Source of the DNA: Luteitalea sp.
GTDB lineage: Bacteria; Acidobacteriota; Vicinamibacteria; Vicinamibacterales; Vicinamibacteraceae
Length of the DNA: 43,162 nucleotides
Direction of reading: 5' to 3'
Assembly (NCBI GenBank): GCA_009377495.1
Contig: WHTZ01000054.1
Coordinates: 1 to 43,162 of the forward strand
Positions 33,112-40,920 of the stretch are shown one piece after another (position 1 is the stretch's first letter; the number at the start of each line of letters is the position of its first letter). Below the pieces are notes generated by a model. That model did not search any database. It was given only the letters and a program-made list of their open reading frames with translations, and was not told the origin of the DNA. The translations under genes were made by a program, and so were the position numbers.

Positions 33112-34272
33112 ATGACGACCCGCAAGCCGCGATCCGCGCAAGGACCCGACGCTAGCACCACGGAGCGCGAGCATCGACCGGCGGCAGTTTTCGCGATCGC
33201 GCCGCCGATCGAACCAATGCTGGCGAAGCTGGCCGACGCTCTTCCCACCGGGCAAGCCTTTCTGTACGAGCCCAAATGGGACGGATTTCGGGCAATCGTC
33301 TTTCGCGGCGGCTCCGACGTCTTCATCCAGAGTCGGGACCTGCGGCCACTCGACCGCTACTTTCCCGAGCTTCGCGCAGCTCTTCTTGCGAGTCTGCCGG
33401 ATGCTTGCGTGGTCGATGGCGAGATCGTGATCGTCACGTCCGACGGGCTGGATTTCGATGCGCTCCAACTTCGGCTCCATCCAGCCGACTCGCGTGTTGC
33501 CAAGCTAGCGCAGGAAACGCCGGCAGCCTTCGTGGCGTTCGACCTGATTGCCATCGAGGGCCGCGACCTGCGCGCCGTGCCACAAGGCGAGCGGCGTATC
33601 CTGCTCGAACGAGTGCTTGCGAACACCAAGCCGCCGATCTACTTGACGCCCATGACGCGCGATCCTGCGTTGGCGTTGGAATGGCTATCGCGCTTCGAGG
33701 GCGCCGGGCTCGATGGCGTGATCGCCAAGCCTGAGCAGGGGACGTACGAACCGGGCAAGCGTGCGATGTTCAAGATCAAACATGCACGCACGGCCGACTG
33801 CGTCGTCGGGGGCTTTCGTTGGCACAAAGCTGGCAAAGAGGAGCGCGTGGGCTCGCTGCTGCTCGGGCTGTACGACGATCGCGGCCACCTGCAGCACGTC
33901 GGCGTCACGTCGGCGTTCACGATGACGATGCGGAAGGCGCTGGCGGCGGAGCTGGCGCCGCTGCGGGAGCGCGCGCTGGAAGGGCACCCGTGGCGCGAGT
34001 GGGCAGACGCGCAGAGCAGCATGACCTCGCGCATGCCGGGCGCGCAGAGCCGCTGGAGCGCGGGGAAGGATCTGTCGTGGGAGCCGTTGCGCGTGGAGCG
34101 CGTCTGCGAGGTGAAGTACGACCATCTGCAGGGCCAGCGCTTCCGGCACGCGGCGGTGTTCCTGCGGTGGCGGCCCGACAAGTCGCCGAAGGACTGCCGC
34201 TACGATCAGCTCGAGGTCACGACTCCTTACGAGCTCGAGAAGGTCTTCGGCGCGGCGCGGTCTTCGCCGTGA
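33112..34272 (+). CDS. ATP-dependent DNA ligase (LigC type)
   Basis: 386-residue ligase sealing DNA nicks in the cytoplasm. The adenylation motif EPKWDGFRAIVFR carries the nucleophilic Lys55. Motif III is VAFDLIAIEGRD, IV is GLDGVIAKP, and V is FKIKHARTADCVVGGFRW. An OB-fold C-terminal domain follows. The length and the RAVP/RMPGAQSRWSAGKDL segment fit the mycobacterial LigC class. The last 56 bases overlap, on the opposite strand, the end of a LigD-type polymerase gene. No Ku gene is in view, so a role in end-joining or base repair remains open. The ribosome site is weak. Confidence 0.92.
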   Translation: MTTRKPRSAQGPDASTTEREHRPAAVFAIAPPIEPMLAKLADALPTGQAFLYEPKWDGFRAIVFRGGSDVFIQSRDLRPLDRYFPELRAALLASLPDACVVDGEIVIVTSDGLDFDALQLRLHPADSRVAKLAQETPAAFVAFDLIAIEGRDLRAVPQGERRILLERVLANTKPPIYLTPMTRDPALALEWLSRFEGAGLDGVIAKPEQGTYEPGKRAMFKIKHARTADCVVGGFRWHKAGKEERVGSLLLGLYDDRGHLQHVGVTSAFTMTMRKALAAELAPLRERALEGHPWREWADAQSSMTSRMPGAQSRWSAGKDLSWEPLRVERVCEVKYDHLQGQRFRHAAVFLRWRPDKSPKDCRYDQLEVTTPYELEKVFGAARSSP

Positions 34273-35629
34273 TCGGATCGGCGCGGCCAGCGTCCGTGCC
34301 CGCGGCGGACGCGTTCTGCCTGCGCGCTTTCCGCCACTTCTTCCACTCGGCGCGTTGCTCGTCGGTCCACTCGGGCCAGCCGGTCTCGGCGGAGTCCGGA
34401 TCGAGCGCCTCCTGCGGCGGGCGCAGCTCCACGGGGACGTGCTGCAGGTTCACGCGGATGCGCGTCCAGGTGCGATAGCGGCCCCGCATCGCGTCGACGA
34501 GCACGTCCGCGGGCGCGAGATGCGCGGCCGCCTCGGGATGACGGGCGCGCCAGCGATCGAGGCCGGCGAGCGCCTCCTCCTTGCGCGGCGCGCGGCCGAT
34601 CTCGATCAGCGGATGCGCCTCCGCGCGTCGGCGCTTGGACGGCTGGACGCGCGGCGGCTCGCCGCGCTGCTTACGATAGTGCGGCGGCCAGGGCGCGTCG
34701 CCGAGCCCATCCTTCTCGTGACGCGCGGCGAGATCCAGCAGCCGCAGCAGCGAACACGGGCGGCGCTCCATGTCAGCGTGGCGATCGCCGAGCTCGGCGA
34801 AGCGCGCGGGCATCGTCCGGAGCGTGAAGTCCTGCGGCTCGCAGGCATCGACCTCGTCCCAGACGAGCGGCGCGGAGACGCGCGCGTCGGCGGTCGGCCG
34901 CACGGAGTACGCGCCGGCGACGGTGCGATCCTTCGCGTTCTGGTTGTAGTCGATAAAGACGCCGTGCCGCTCTTCCTTCCACCATTTGCTGGTCGCGAGG
35001 CTCGGTGCACGGCGCTCGACCTCGCGCGCTAGCGCGAGCGCGGCGCGGCGCACCTCGTCGAACTTCCATTGGCGCTCGATACGCACGTAGACGTGCATCC
35101 CGCGCGAGCCAGATGTCTTGGGCCAGCCGATGAGGCCGAAGTCGTCCAGCGTGGCCTGGACGACCCGCGCGACCTGGCGGATCTGCGTCCACGGGACGCC
35201 GGGCACGGGATCGAGATCGACGCGCAGCTCGTCTGGATGATCGAGATCATCCGCGCGGACCGGATGCGGGTGCAGCTCGAGGCATGCGAGGTTCGCCATC
35301 CAGACGAGCGCGGCGGCGTCGCGCGGCACGACCTCTTCGGCGTTCCGCCCCGAGGGGAACTTCAACGCGACGACTTCGATCCAGTCGGGCCGCGACTCCG
35401 GCGCGCGCTTCTGGTAGAAGAACTCGCCGCGGATGCCGTTCGGATAACGGACGAGCACGTTGGGCCGTCCGCCAGCCGCATGGAGCGCGCCTTCTGACAC
35501 CGCAAGGTAGTAGCGCGCGAGGTCCAGCTTCGTACAGCCTGCCTCCGGGAACAGCACCTTGCGCGGGTTGGAGATGGCCACCTCGCGGCCGGCGACCACC
35601 AACAGCTCTCGTTCGGTCTTGCTCGGCAT
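34217..35629 (-). CDS. LigD-type non-homologous end-joining polymerase domain protein
   Basis: 470 residues equal to a stand-alone LigD polymerase/primase (archaeo-eukaryotic primase fold). The family start is AISNPRKVLFPEAGCTKLDL, with the catalytic acidic motif LRVDLDPVPGVPWTQI, the nucleotide-binding GSRGMHVYVRI, and the third metal-site segment FIDYNQNAKDRTVAGAYSVR. It lacks ligase and nuclease modules, and its ligase partner appears to be the convergent LigC-type gene. The C-terminal 120 residues are Arg/Ala-rich and extend beyond the usual domain. ATG 35629 is preceded by AAGGGG. The 3' ends overlap by 56 bases, which could cause antisense interference. Confidence 0.92.
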   Translation of the reverse strand: MPSKTERELLVVAGREVAISNPRKVLFPEAGCTKLDLARYYLAVSEGALHAAGGRPNVLVRYPNGIRGEFFYQKRAPESRPDWIEVVALKFPSGRNAEEVVPRDAAALVWMANLACLELHPHPVRADDLDHPDELRVDLDPVPGVPWTQIRQVARVVQATLDDFGLIGWPKTSGSRGMHVYVRIERQWKFDEVRRAALALAREVERRAPSLATSKWWKEERHGVFIDYNQNAKDRTVAGAYSVRPTADARVSAPLVWDEVDACEPQDFTLRTMPARFAELGDRHADMERRPCSLLRLLDLAARHEKDGLGDAPWPPHYRKQRGEPPRVQPSKRRRAEAHPLIEIGRAPRKEEALAGLDRWRARHPEAAAHLAPADVLVDAMRGRYRTWTRIRVNLQHVPVELRPPQEALDPDSAETGWPEWTDEQRAEWKKWRKARRQNASAAGTDAGRADPITAKTAPRRRPSRARKES

Positions 35630-35872
35630 AGACCGATACCCCTTCAGGAAATGCACGCGAGCCACGCCAAGCTCGAGTACGTCGCACCACCTCGGTCGAG
35701 GATACCGGAATCACAGAGGCCGACGCGATACGGAGCGGCCACGCGTCTCGCTCAGCACTGCTATCTGACCTAGTCGGGAATGGAAGGCTCTATCGCATCG
35801 AGTTTCGTTTCGTAGGCGCCGATCCTCGCACCGATCTCCGAGGTCAGCCAGCAGGAGGCCACCAATGATCGC

Positions 35873-36112
35873 GTCGAGACGGACTCAGGACAGGCCGTTC
35901 TGGAGCACGCCGAGGCCGGGTACGTTTCCGCGGAAACGTCGCGACGGATCGCCTGCGACGCGTCGACCGTGGTGATGCGGCACGCGCCGGATGGCACCGT
36001 GCTCGATGTCGGCCGGAAGACACGAACGATCCCGCCGGCGATCCGCCGGGCACTCGCCGCCCGCGATCGCTGCTGCCGGTTCCCAGGTTCAGCACTCTGC
36101 GCTGATGATTAA
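35873..36112 (+). pseudogene. Remnant of a DUF222/HNH endonuclease gene
   Basis: The frame VETDSGQAVLEHAEAGYVSA, ETSRRIACDASTVVMRH and TIPPAIRRALAARDRCCRFP matches the linker and the beginning of the HNH domain of DUF222-type 13E12 proteins (full signature: CRFPGC...DAHHIxxWAxGG). Here the frame reads GSALCADD-stop in place of GC.. and the HH pair, so the catalytic part is gone. The N-terminal DUF222 domain is absent too. It overlaps the 3' end of the POTRA-like gene. Confidence 0.8.
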
Positions 36113-36436
36113 CGTCGCGGTTCCCAGCTGTGCGCCAGACTTGTAGGTGAAGGTCATCCCCTTCTGAACTGTGCGGAGCTCACGTGCGATCCGACGACGG
36201 GCCTCGACCGTCAGCGTGTCTCCTGGACGCACTCCGATACGGTCAAGGACAAGCTTTTGCGTTTCCTGAGAAACATCGTTGAATTCGATCGTCTCCACTA
36301 TCGCCGAGAACGGAACGTCGGCTGGTGCCGCTTGTGCGGCCAGCCTTCCGGTCTGGCCCTGAGCCGGAGCCGAAGTCAGAAGAAAGACGCCGAGTAGAGC
36401 TGAGCCTGCCGACCGACTGAAGAACGCGAGTCTCAT
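36089..36436 (-). CDS. Small secreted POTRA-like protein
   Basis: 115 residues. A signal peptide (MRLAFFSRSAGSALLGVFLL then TSAPAQGQ) is followed by a single domain, VETIEFNDVSQETQKLVLDR, then GVRPGDTLTVEARRRIAREL. Its spacing (beta, helix ending in I-x-x-G-D, then a second helix) resembles a POTRA domain of outer-membrane assembly or TonB-linked proteins. It stops after KSGAQLGTATLIISAEC. GGAGA upstream of ATG 36436 supports the start. It may be a stand-alone periplasmic protein. No partner is adjacent, and the upstream ORF extension to 36577 appears non-coding. Confidence 0.7.
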   Translation of the reverse strand: MRLAFFSRSAGSALLGVFLLTSAPAQGQTGRLAAQAAPADVPFSAIVETIEFNDVSQETQKLVLDRIGVRPGDTLTVEARRRIARELRTVQKGMTFTYKSGAQLGTATLIISAEC

Positions 36437-36670
36437 GTTATGTCTCCGGAACGGACGCAACGCTTTGGCTAGCATACTACTCAACGGGACAAGCGCCTCG
36501 AAGAAACCTTTGCACCAGTCCTGTTTGTTTCCAAAAGATAGGATGGCACACGTTCTTTGGGAGCGCAACAGGAACATTGCCGGCCGCCGGCCACTTTTCC
36601 AATGACGATGTGGGCTGGACTAGCATAGAGGCTTCGTGTCAACCGCCGTCGCCAGGTCCTCACGTTGCGC

Positions 36671-39436
36671 ATGTCCAGTGTGAAACCACTCGTGTTCGGC
36701 GCCGTCCAGGTCGCCCTTGCACTTGCGGTCGCCCTGGCCTTCGAGTCCGTCTATACGATCGAGGTCCGGCCACGGCCGCCGGACCCGCTCGCGTCCCAGA
36801 CCGGTGCGGCCCAGGCCGGGACAGAGGCGGCCCATCGGCAGACCCTCTCGCTGCGGCTCGTCGACAGCGGCGGCGTTGGCATCCCACTGGCGGGCGAGTG
36901 GGGCAAGGACTACTCGCACGACCTTCGAGTCTTCCGCGAGGTCATTCTCGAAGAATCACCATACGTGGACGCGTCGGCCTTCCGACGTGTCGATCGCCAA
37001 TGGCGCGCCTACGTCGAGCGCATGCGCGAGTACGGCAACAACGCGATCGTCATTCCTCTCCTACTGGAGCTGATTGACTTCGATCACGTGAACGGGGCGC
37101 ACGGCGGCCACGCCATGTACGACGCCGACAGCCCGTTCCGAGCCCGGCACAAAGTGGTGCGCCATCAGTTCGGCCCGCTCCTCGAATGGACGAATCAGCA
37201 GGGTATGCAGCTGTTCCTCGGCACCGACATGTTGGCCTTGACACCGTCCTTGCATCAGCATCTGCGTGATCTCGCGCCCGATACGAGCCCAGTGGGGATT
37301 GATACGTCGGATCCCGCAGTATGGGAAGTGTATCGGGCGGGGCTTGAAGAGCTCTTCGACCAATTGCCCTCCATCGCTGGCCTCGTAATCCGGATCGGCG
37401 AGGGCGGCAGTCTCTACAACACGCACGGCTGGCCGTACCGAAGCGAGCTGGCCGTCCGCGATGCCGCCAGTGTGCAGGCTATGCTCCGGGGCCTTCTGCC
37501 GGCTTTCGAGGCGCGCGGCAAAACGCTCGTGCTTCGAACCTGGACCGTCGGAGTTGGAGAGCTCGGTCGCCTGCACGTCGATCCGCAGGTCTACCAGAGG
37601 GTACTTGGCGGCATCGACTCCCCCGCTTTGATCGTATCGACCAAGTTCACGGCCGGTGACTTCTTCAGCTACCTGCCGCTCAACCCCACCCTCGCGTCCG
37701 GCCGTCATCGACGTCTCGTCGAGCTGCAGGCCAGACCGGAGTTCGAAGGCTTCGGCGCATTCCCCAATTTTCTCGGCGAGGAGCATGCGCAGGCCTTGCG
37801 GAGCCTCGTCGGGGCGAACCCCCGGATCGTCGGCACGTACTTGTGGCCGCAGTTCGGTGGACCGCTTCGGGCCGGACCTCGATCGCTCTATCCGCTGCAC
37901 GGATTCTGGTTGTGGACCGATGCCAACGTCTTCGTGGCCTCGCGTCTGGCGCTCGCGCCAGATGCAGACGCGAATGGGCTCGTCCGCCAGTGGGCAGCCG
38001 CGACTTTCGGCGATGACGCCCAGGTTGTCGGCGCGGTCACGAACGTGTTGGCACAAACGCGGGAGGCAGTTCGCAAAGGTTTCTACATCCGTCCCTTCGC
38101 CGAACGCGAAGTGCGGGTCCCCGGGCTCGAGCTGCCGCCGCTCATGTGGATCTTCGAGTGGGACATGGTCGGCGGCTGGCACAGCCTCCTCAGCATCGTG
38201 TATCGAGGCAGCCGCGATGACGTCGACGTCGCCATCGAGGAAGGTGACGCCGCGGCGGGCCGTGTGCGACGGGCGCGTCAACAGTTGCAGCAGGCGCTCG
38301 CCAAAGCGAAAAGCGCGGAGGCGTCCCGCCTTCGCGTCGCTTCGGCGAGGCTAGCCGCTGCGCTTCGCTCGCTGGAGTATCAAGAGACACTGTTCGACGT
38401 CCTGGCGGCGTGGCGGCAAGCGTTTCTGAGCTACTACCGCTGGCTCGAGACTGGCGAGGCGGGCGCCTGGACGCAGTGGACGGCTGGCCGGGAGCGGTTC
38501 GAGATCGCGGCGGCCCGGCACGTCGCACGCTTCGGCGGCGACGTCGACTTCCCCGCCTTTGATCTGACGTCTGCGACCCAAGCCGTGACGTACGCAACAC
38601 GCGGCGCCTGGGTACGGCGCACAGCCGCGGCCCTGCTGATCAGTGTGATCGCCCTACTCGGCATTGGAAGTCCGTTCGGGCGGACGTGGGGCGTGTCCCG
38701 ACGACTTGGCGCGCTGGGTCGACTCGGGCGTGTCACCTGGACGACGACGGTAACGCCTTGGCGCCTCGGACGCGAGCCACGGGACCTGCGCTCGTCGATG
38801 GCCGTGGCCACCCTGGGTCTCGTGCTTGTCGGCTTCCTCGTCGGGGCCCTAACCGGCTTTGCCTCTGCGTGGATCGGTGCGAGCTCGCTCCTCGTGATCG
38901 GCATTGTCGGGCTCGCGTTCGAGAGCACGTCGATTGGCCTCGCCGGGCGCCAGCGACACGGATACGTGTTCGTCGCGGCGGTCGGACCACTGATTCCAGG
39001 GTTGATTGTCCTGCTCGCGATGATCGCATATCGCGGCCCGCTGGCGTTCTGGTACTGGTTCTGGATCGTGCCGATCTTTCGGGTGACCGTCCTGACGATC
39101 ATGATCGCGATGCTGCTCTGGACGGCGTATGCCATGCTGACCGCGCGCACCTCGGACGCCTGGCGCGGCCGAGTCGGAGCGTCGTTGGCGGCGGCAGGCG
39201 CGGGCCTTCTCGCGCTGACGGCGTTGTTGCCCAACTGGGTGGACGTCCTGCGCTTTCTGGATCGCCCGCTCAACCTCGCGCCGGCCACCGAGACCATGTT
39301 GTTTGCGCTGCGGACGTACGCGGCCGTGAGCCTCGACGCCGGTCGGCTACCGTGGATGCTCGGCACGCTGTTGCTCGCGGCCGGCTACGCGCTCAGCGCG
39401 CGTGGTCGAGGAGCTGAGCGAACGCACACGTCATAA
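36671..39436 (+). CDS. Large unknown membrane protein with a hydrolase-like TIM-barrel part
   Basis: 921 residues. An N-terminal hydrophobic segment (FGAVQVALALAVALAFESVY) is followed by a globular region of about 600 residues that reads like an alpha/beta barrel glycoside hydrolase of the GH67/GH20 type: NNAIVIPLLLELIDFDHVNG, IAGLVIRIGEGG with a candidate acid residue, LVLRTWTVGVGELG and VGTYLWPQFGGP. A coiled-coil-like segment (VRRARQQLQQALAKAKSAEA) follows. The C-terminal 270 residues hold about seven membrane helices (from about residue 650 to 910). I cannot name a family with confidence. The start at ATG 36671 is preferred over the TTG two codons earlier. The DinB gene begins 34 bases later. 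Confidence 0.7.
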   Translation: MSSVKPLVFGAVQVALALAVALAFESVYTIEVRPRPPDPLASQTGAAQAGTEAAHRQTLSLRLVDSGGVGIPLAGEWGKDYSHDLRVFREVILEESPYVDASAFRRVDRQWRAYVERMREYGNNAIVIPLLLELIDFDHVNGAHGGHAMYDADSPFRARHKVVRHQFGPLLEWTNQQGMQLFLGTDMLALTPSLHQHLRDLAPDTSPVGIDTSDPAVWEVYRAGLEELFDQLPSIAGLVIRIGEGGSLYNTHGWPYRSELAVRDAASVQAMLRGLLPAFEARGKTLVLRTWTVGVGELGRLHVDPQVYQRVLGGIDSPALIVSTKFTAGDFFSYLPLNPTLASGRHRRLVELQARPEFEGFGAFPNFLGEEHAQALRSLVGANPRIVGTYLWPQFGGPLRAGPRSLYPLHGFWLWTDANVFVASRLALAPDADANGLVRQWAAATFGDDAQVVGAVTNVLAQTREAVRKGFYIRPFAEREVRVPGLELPPLMWIFEWDMVGGWHSLLSIVYRGSRDDVDVAIEEGDAAAGRVRRARQQLQQALAKAKSAEASRLRVASARLAAALRSLEYQETLFDVLAAWRQAFLSYYRWLETGEAGAWTQWTAGRERFEIAAARHVARFGGDVDFPAFDLTSATQAVTYATRGAWVRRTAAALLISVIALLGIGSPFGRTWGVSRRLGALGRLGRVTWTTTVTPWRLGREPRDLRSSMAVATLGLVLVGFLVGALTGFASAWIGASSLLVIGIVGLAFESTSIGLAGRQRHGYVFVAAVGPLIPGLIVLLAMIAYRGPLAFWYWFWIVPIFRVTVLTIMIAMLLWTAYAMLTARTSDAWRGRVGASLAAAGAGLLALTALLPNWVDVLRFLDRPLNLAPATETMLFALRTYAAVSLDAGRLPWMLGTLLLAAGYALSARGRGAERTHTS

Positions 39437-39470
39437 TGAGGTATGGTGGCACCAGGAGGGACCGTTGACC

Positions 39471-40007
39471 ATGACTGCCTCGGACCGCGAGAAGGTCATC
39501 TCATTGTTGGAACAATCACAGCGTCAGTTTTCGGAGGCCATAGAGGGCCTCGGGCAGGCGCAATGCGCGTACCGTTCGACGCCGGATTGCTGGTCTGTCG
39601 GTGAAGTGGCCGCGCACCTGCTGCTATCCGAGACGGTGTTCTTGGATGCCATCCAGCAGATGCTCGCGGGCCCACCCGATCCGGACTGGCTGGCACACTC
39701 TGCAGGCCGGACCGAGGTCTTGGAAAAAGTGCTACTGGATCGGTCTCAGAGGGCTTGCTCGCCAGACATGCTCTTGCCGCGTCACGTCCCATCGCACGCA
39801 GAGGTTCTCGCGAGCTACCAACAGGCGCGCGCGCGAACCCTCGCGTTTGCGCGTGATATCGACGCGCCGCTGCACACGCACACGTTCCCCAACCCGTTCT
39901 TCGGAGTCTTGAACGCGTATCAGTGGCTGCTCTACATCCCGCTCCACAATCTCAGACACAACCAGCAGATCCAGGAGATCACGAACGCCCCGGGCTTTCC
40001 GAGATGA
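39471..40007 (+). CDS. DinB-family four-helix metalloenzyme
   Basis: 178 residues, DinB_2/DfsB-type fold. Three His ligands are plausible in WSVGEVAAHLLLSETVFLDA (first) and LYIPLHNLRHNQQIQEI (two at the C-terminal end). Such proteins are metal-dependent and include thiol-S-transferases, but most are of unknown function. AGGAGGG ten bases upstream fixes the start. It follows the membrane protein and precedes the chloroperoxidase-type hydrolase by 58 bases. Confidence 0.85.
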   Translation: MTASDREKVISLLEQSQRQFSEAIEGLGQAQCAYRSTPDCWSVGEVAAHLLLSETVFLDAIQQMLAGPPDPDWLAHSAGRTEVLEKVLLDRSQRACSPDMLLPRHVPSHAEVLASYQQARARTLAFARDIDAPLHTHTFPNPFFGVLNAYQWLLYIPLHNLRHNQQIQEITNAPGFPR

Positions 40008-40065
40008 ACGTCTCGACGATCTTCAGCAGCTATTCTTTCCGGAAGGGCTAATTAGAGGACATCCA

Positions 40066-40890
40066 ATGGCCACGATCACGACCCAAGACGGCACGCAGAT
40101 CTACTACAAGGACTGGGGCAAGGGACAACCGGTCGTCCTCAGCCACGGTTGGCCGCTGAGCGCCGACAGTTGGGAGGCGCAGATGCTCTTCCTGGCGTCC
40201 AACGGTTATCGATGCATCGCCCATGACCGTCGTGGCCATGGCCGGTCGAGCCAGCCGTGGAACGGCAACGAGATGGACACCTACGCCGACGACCTCGCGA
40301 CGCTCATCGAAACGCTCAATGTGACGAACGCAGTCCTGGTCGGCTTCTCGACCGGGGGCGGTGAAGTCGCGCGCTACATCGGCCGCCACGGCACCAAGCG
40401 GCTCGCCAAGGCCGGCCTGGTGTCGGCAGTACCGCCGCTCATGCTGAAGACGCCGGCAAATCCAGGCGGCCTGCCAATCGACGTGTTCGACGGCCTCCGC
40501 GCCGGGTCCATCGCCGACCGCTCGACGCTCTACAAGGATCTCGCCAGCGGACCGTTCTTCGGGTTCAACCGGCAGGGCGCCAAGGTCTCGCAAGGCATGA
40601 TCGACTCGTTCTGGCTCCAGGGAATGCAGTCAGGCCACAAGAACGCCCTCGACTGCATCAAGGCCTTCTCCGAGACGGACTTCACCGAGGACCTCGAGAA
40701 GTTCGACGTGCCGACGCTGATCATTCACGGCGACGACGACCAGATTGTGCCGATCGGTGCCGCGGCGCTCGCCTCGGCGAAGATCGTCAAGAATGCGACC
40801 CTCAAGGTCTATCCGGGCGCACCCCATGGCTTGACGGACACGCACAAGGAGCAACTCAACGCCGACCTCTTGGCTTTCATCAAGGCGTAG
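40066..40890 (+). CDS. Alpha/beta hydrolase of the non-heme chloroperoxidase type
   Basis: 274 residues with an intact triad: Ser95 in LVGFSTGGGEVARYIGRHG, Asp225 in IIHGDDDQIVPIGAAA and His254 in GAPHGLTDTHKEQLN. The oxyanion segment is LSHGWPLSADSW. This subgroup is annotated as cofactor-free haloperoxidases or esterases that can form peracids, and the true substrate is unknown. AGAGGA six bases before the ATG supports the start. Unlike the hydrolase at 25.2-25.9 kb, this copy is complete. Confidence 0.93.
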   Translation: MATITTQDGTQIYYKDWGKGQPVVLSHGWPLSADSWEAQMLFLASNGYRCIAHDRRGHGRSSQPWNGNEMDTYADDLATLIETLNVTNAVLVGFSTGGGEVARYIGRHGTKRLAKAGLVSAVPPLMLKTPANPGGLPIDVFDGLRAGSIADRSTLYKDLASGPFFGFNRQGAKVSQGMIDSFWLQGMQSGHKNALDCIKAFSETDFTEDLEKFDVPTLIIHGDDDQIVPIGAAALASAKIVKNATLKVYPGAPHGLTDTHKEQLNADLLAFIKA

Positions 40891-40920
40891 TCGATCGAAT
40901 GACGTTGTGAGGGTTGAACC

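Noticed and set aside
37061..38281. 406-codon minus-strand open frame within the large membrane protein gene
   Set aside because: Shadow frame of a long GC-rich gene with no recognisable domain and no ribosome site. The plus strand shows membrane helices and plausible domains.
38310..38365. Segment in the membrane-protein gene resembling part of the 71-78 base repeat (CGCCTTCGCG and TAGCCGC pieces)
   Set aside because: The matches are short and broken, lack the central inverted repeat, and lie in a coding coiled-coil region. Probably chance in GC-rich DNA.
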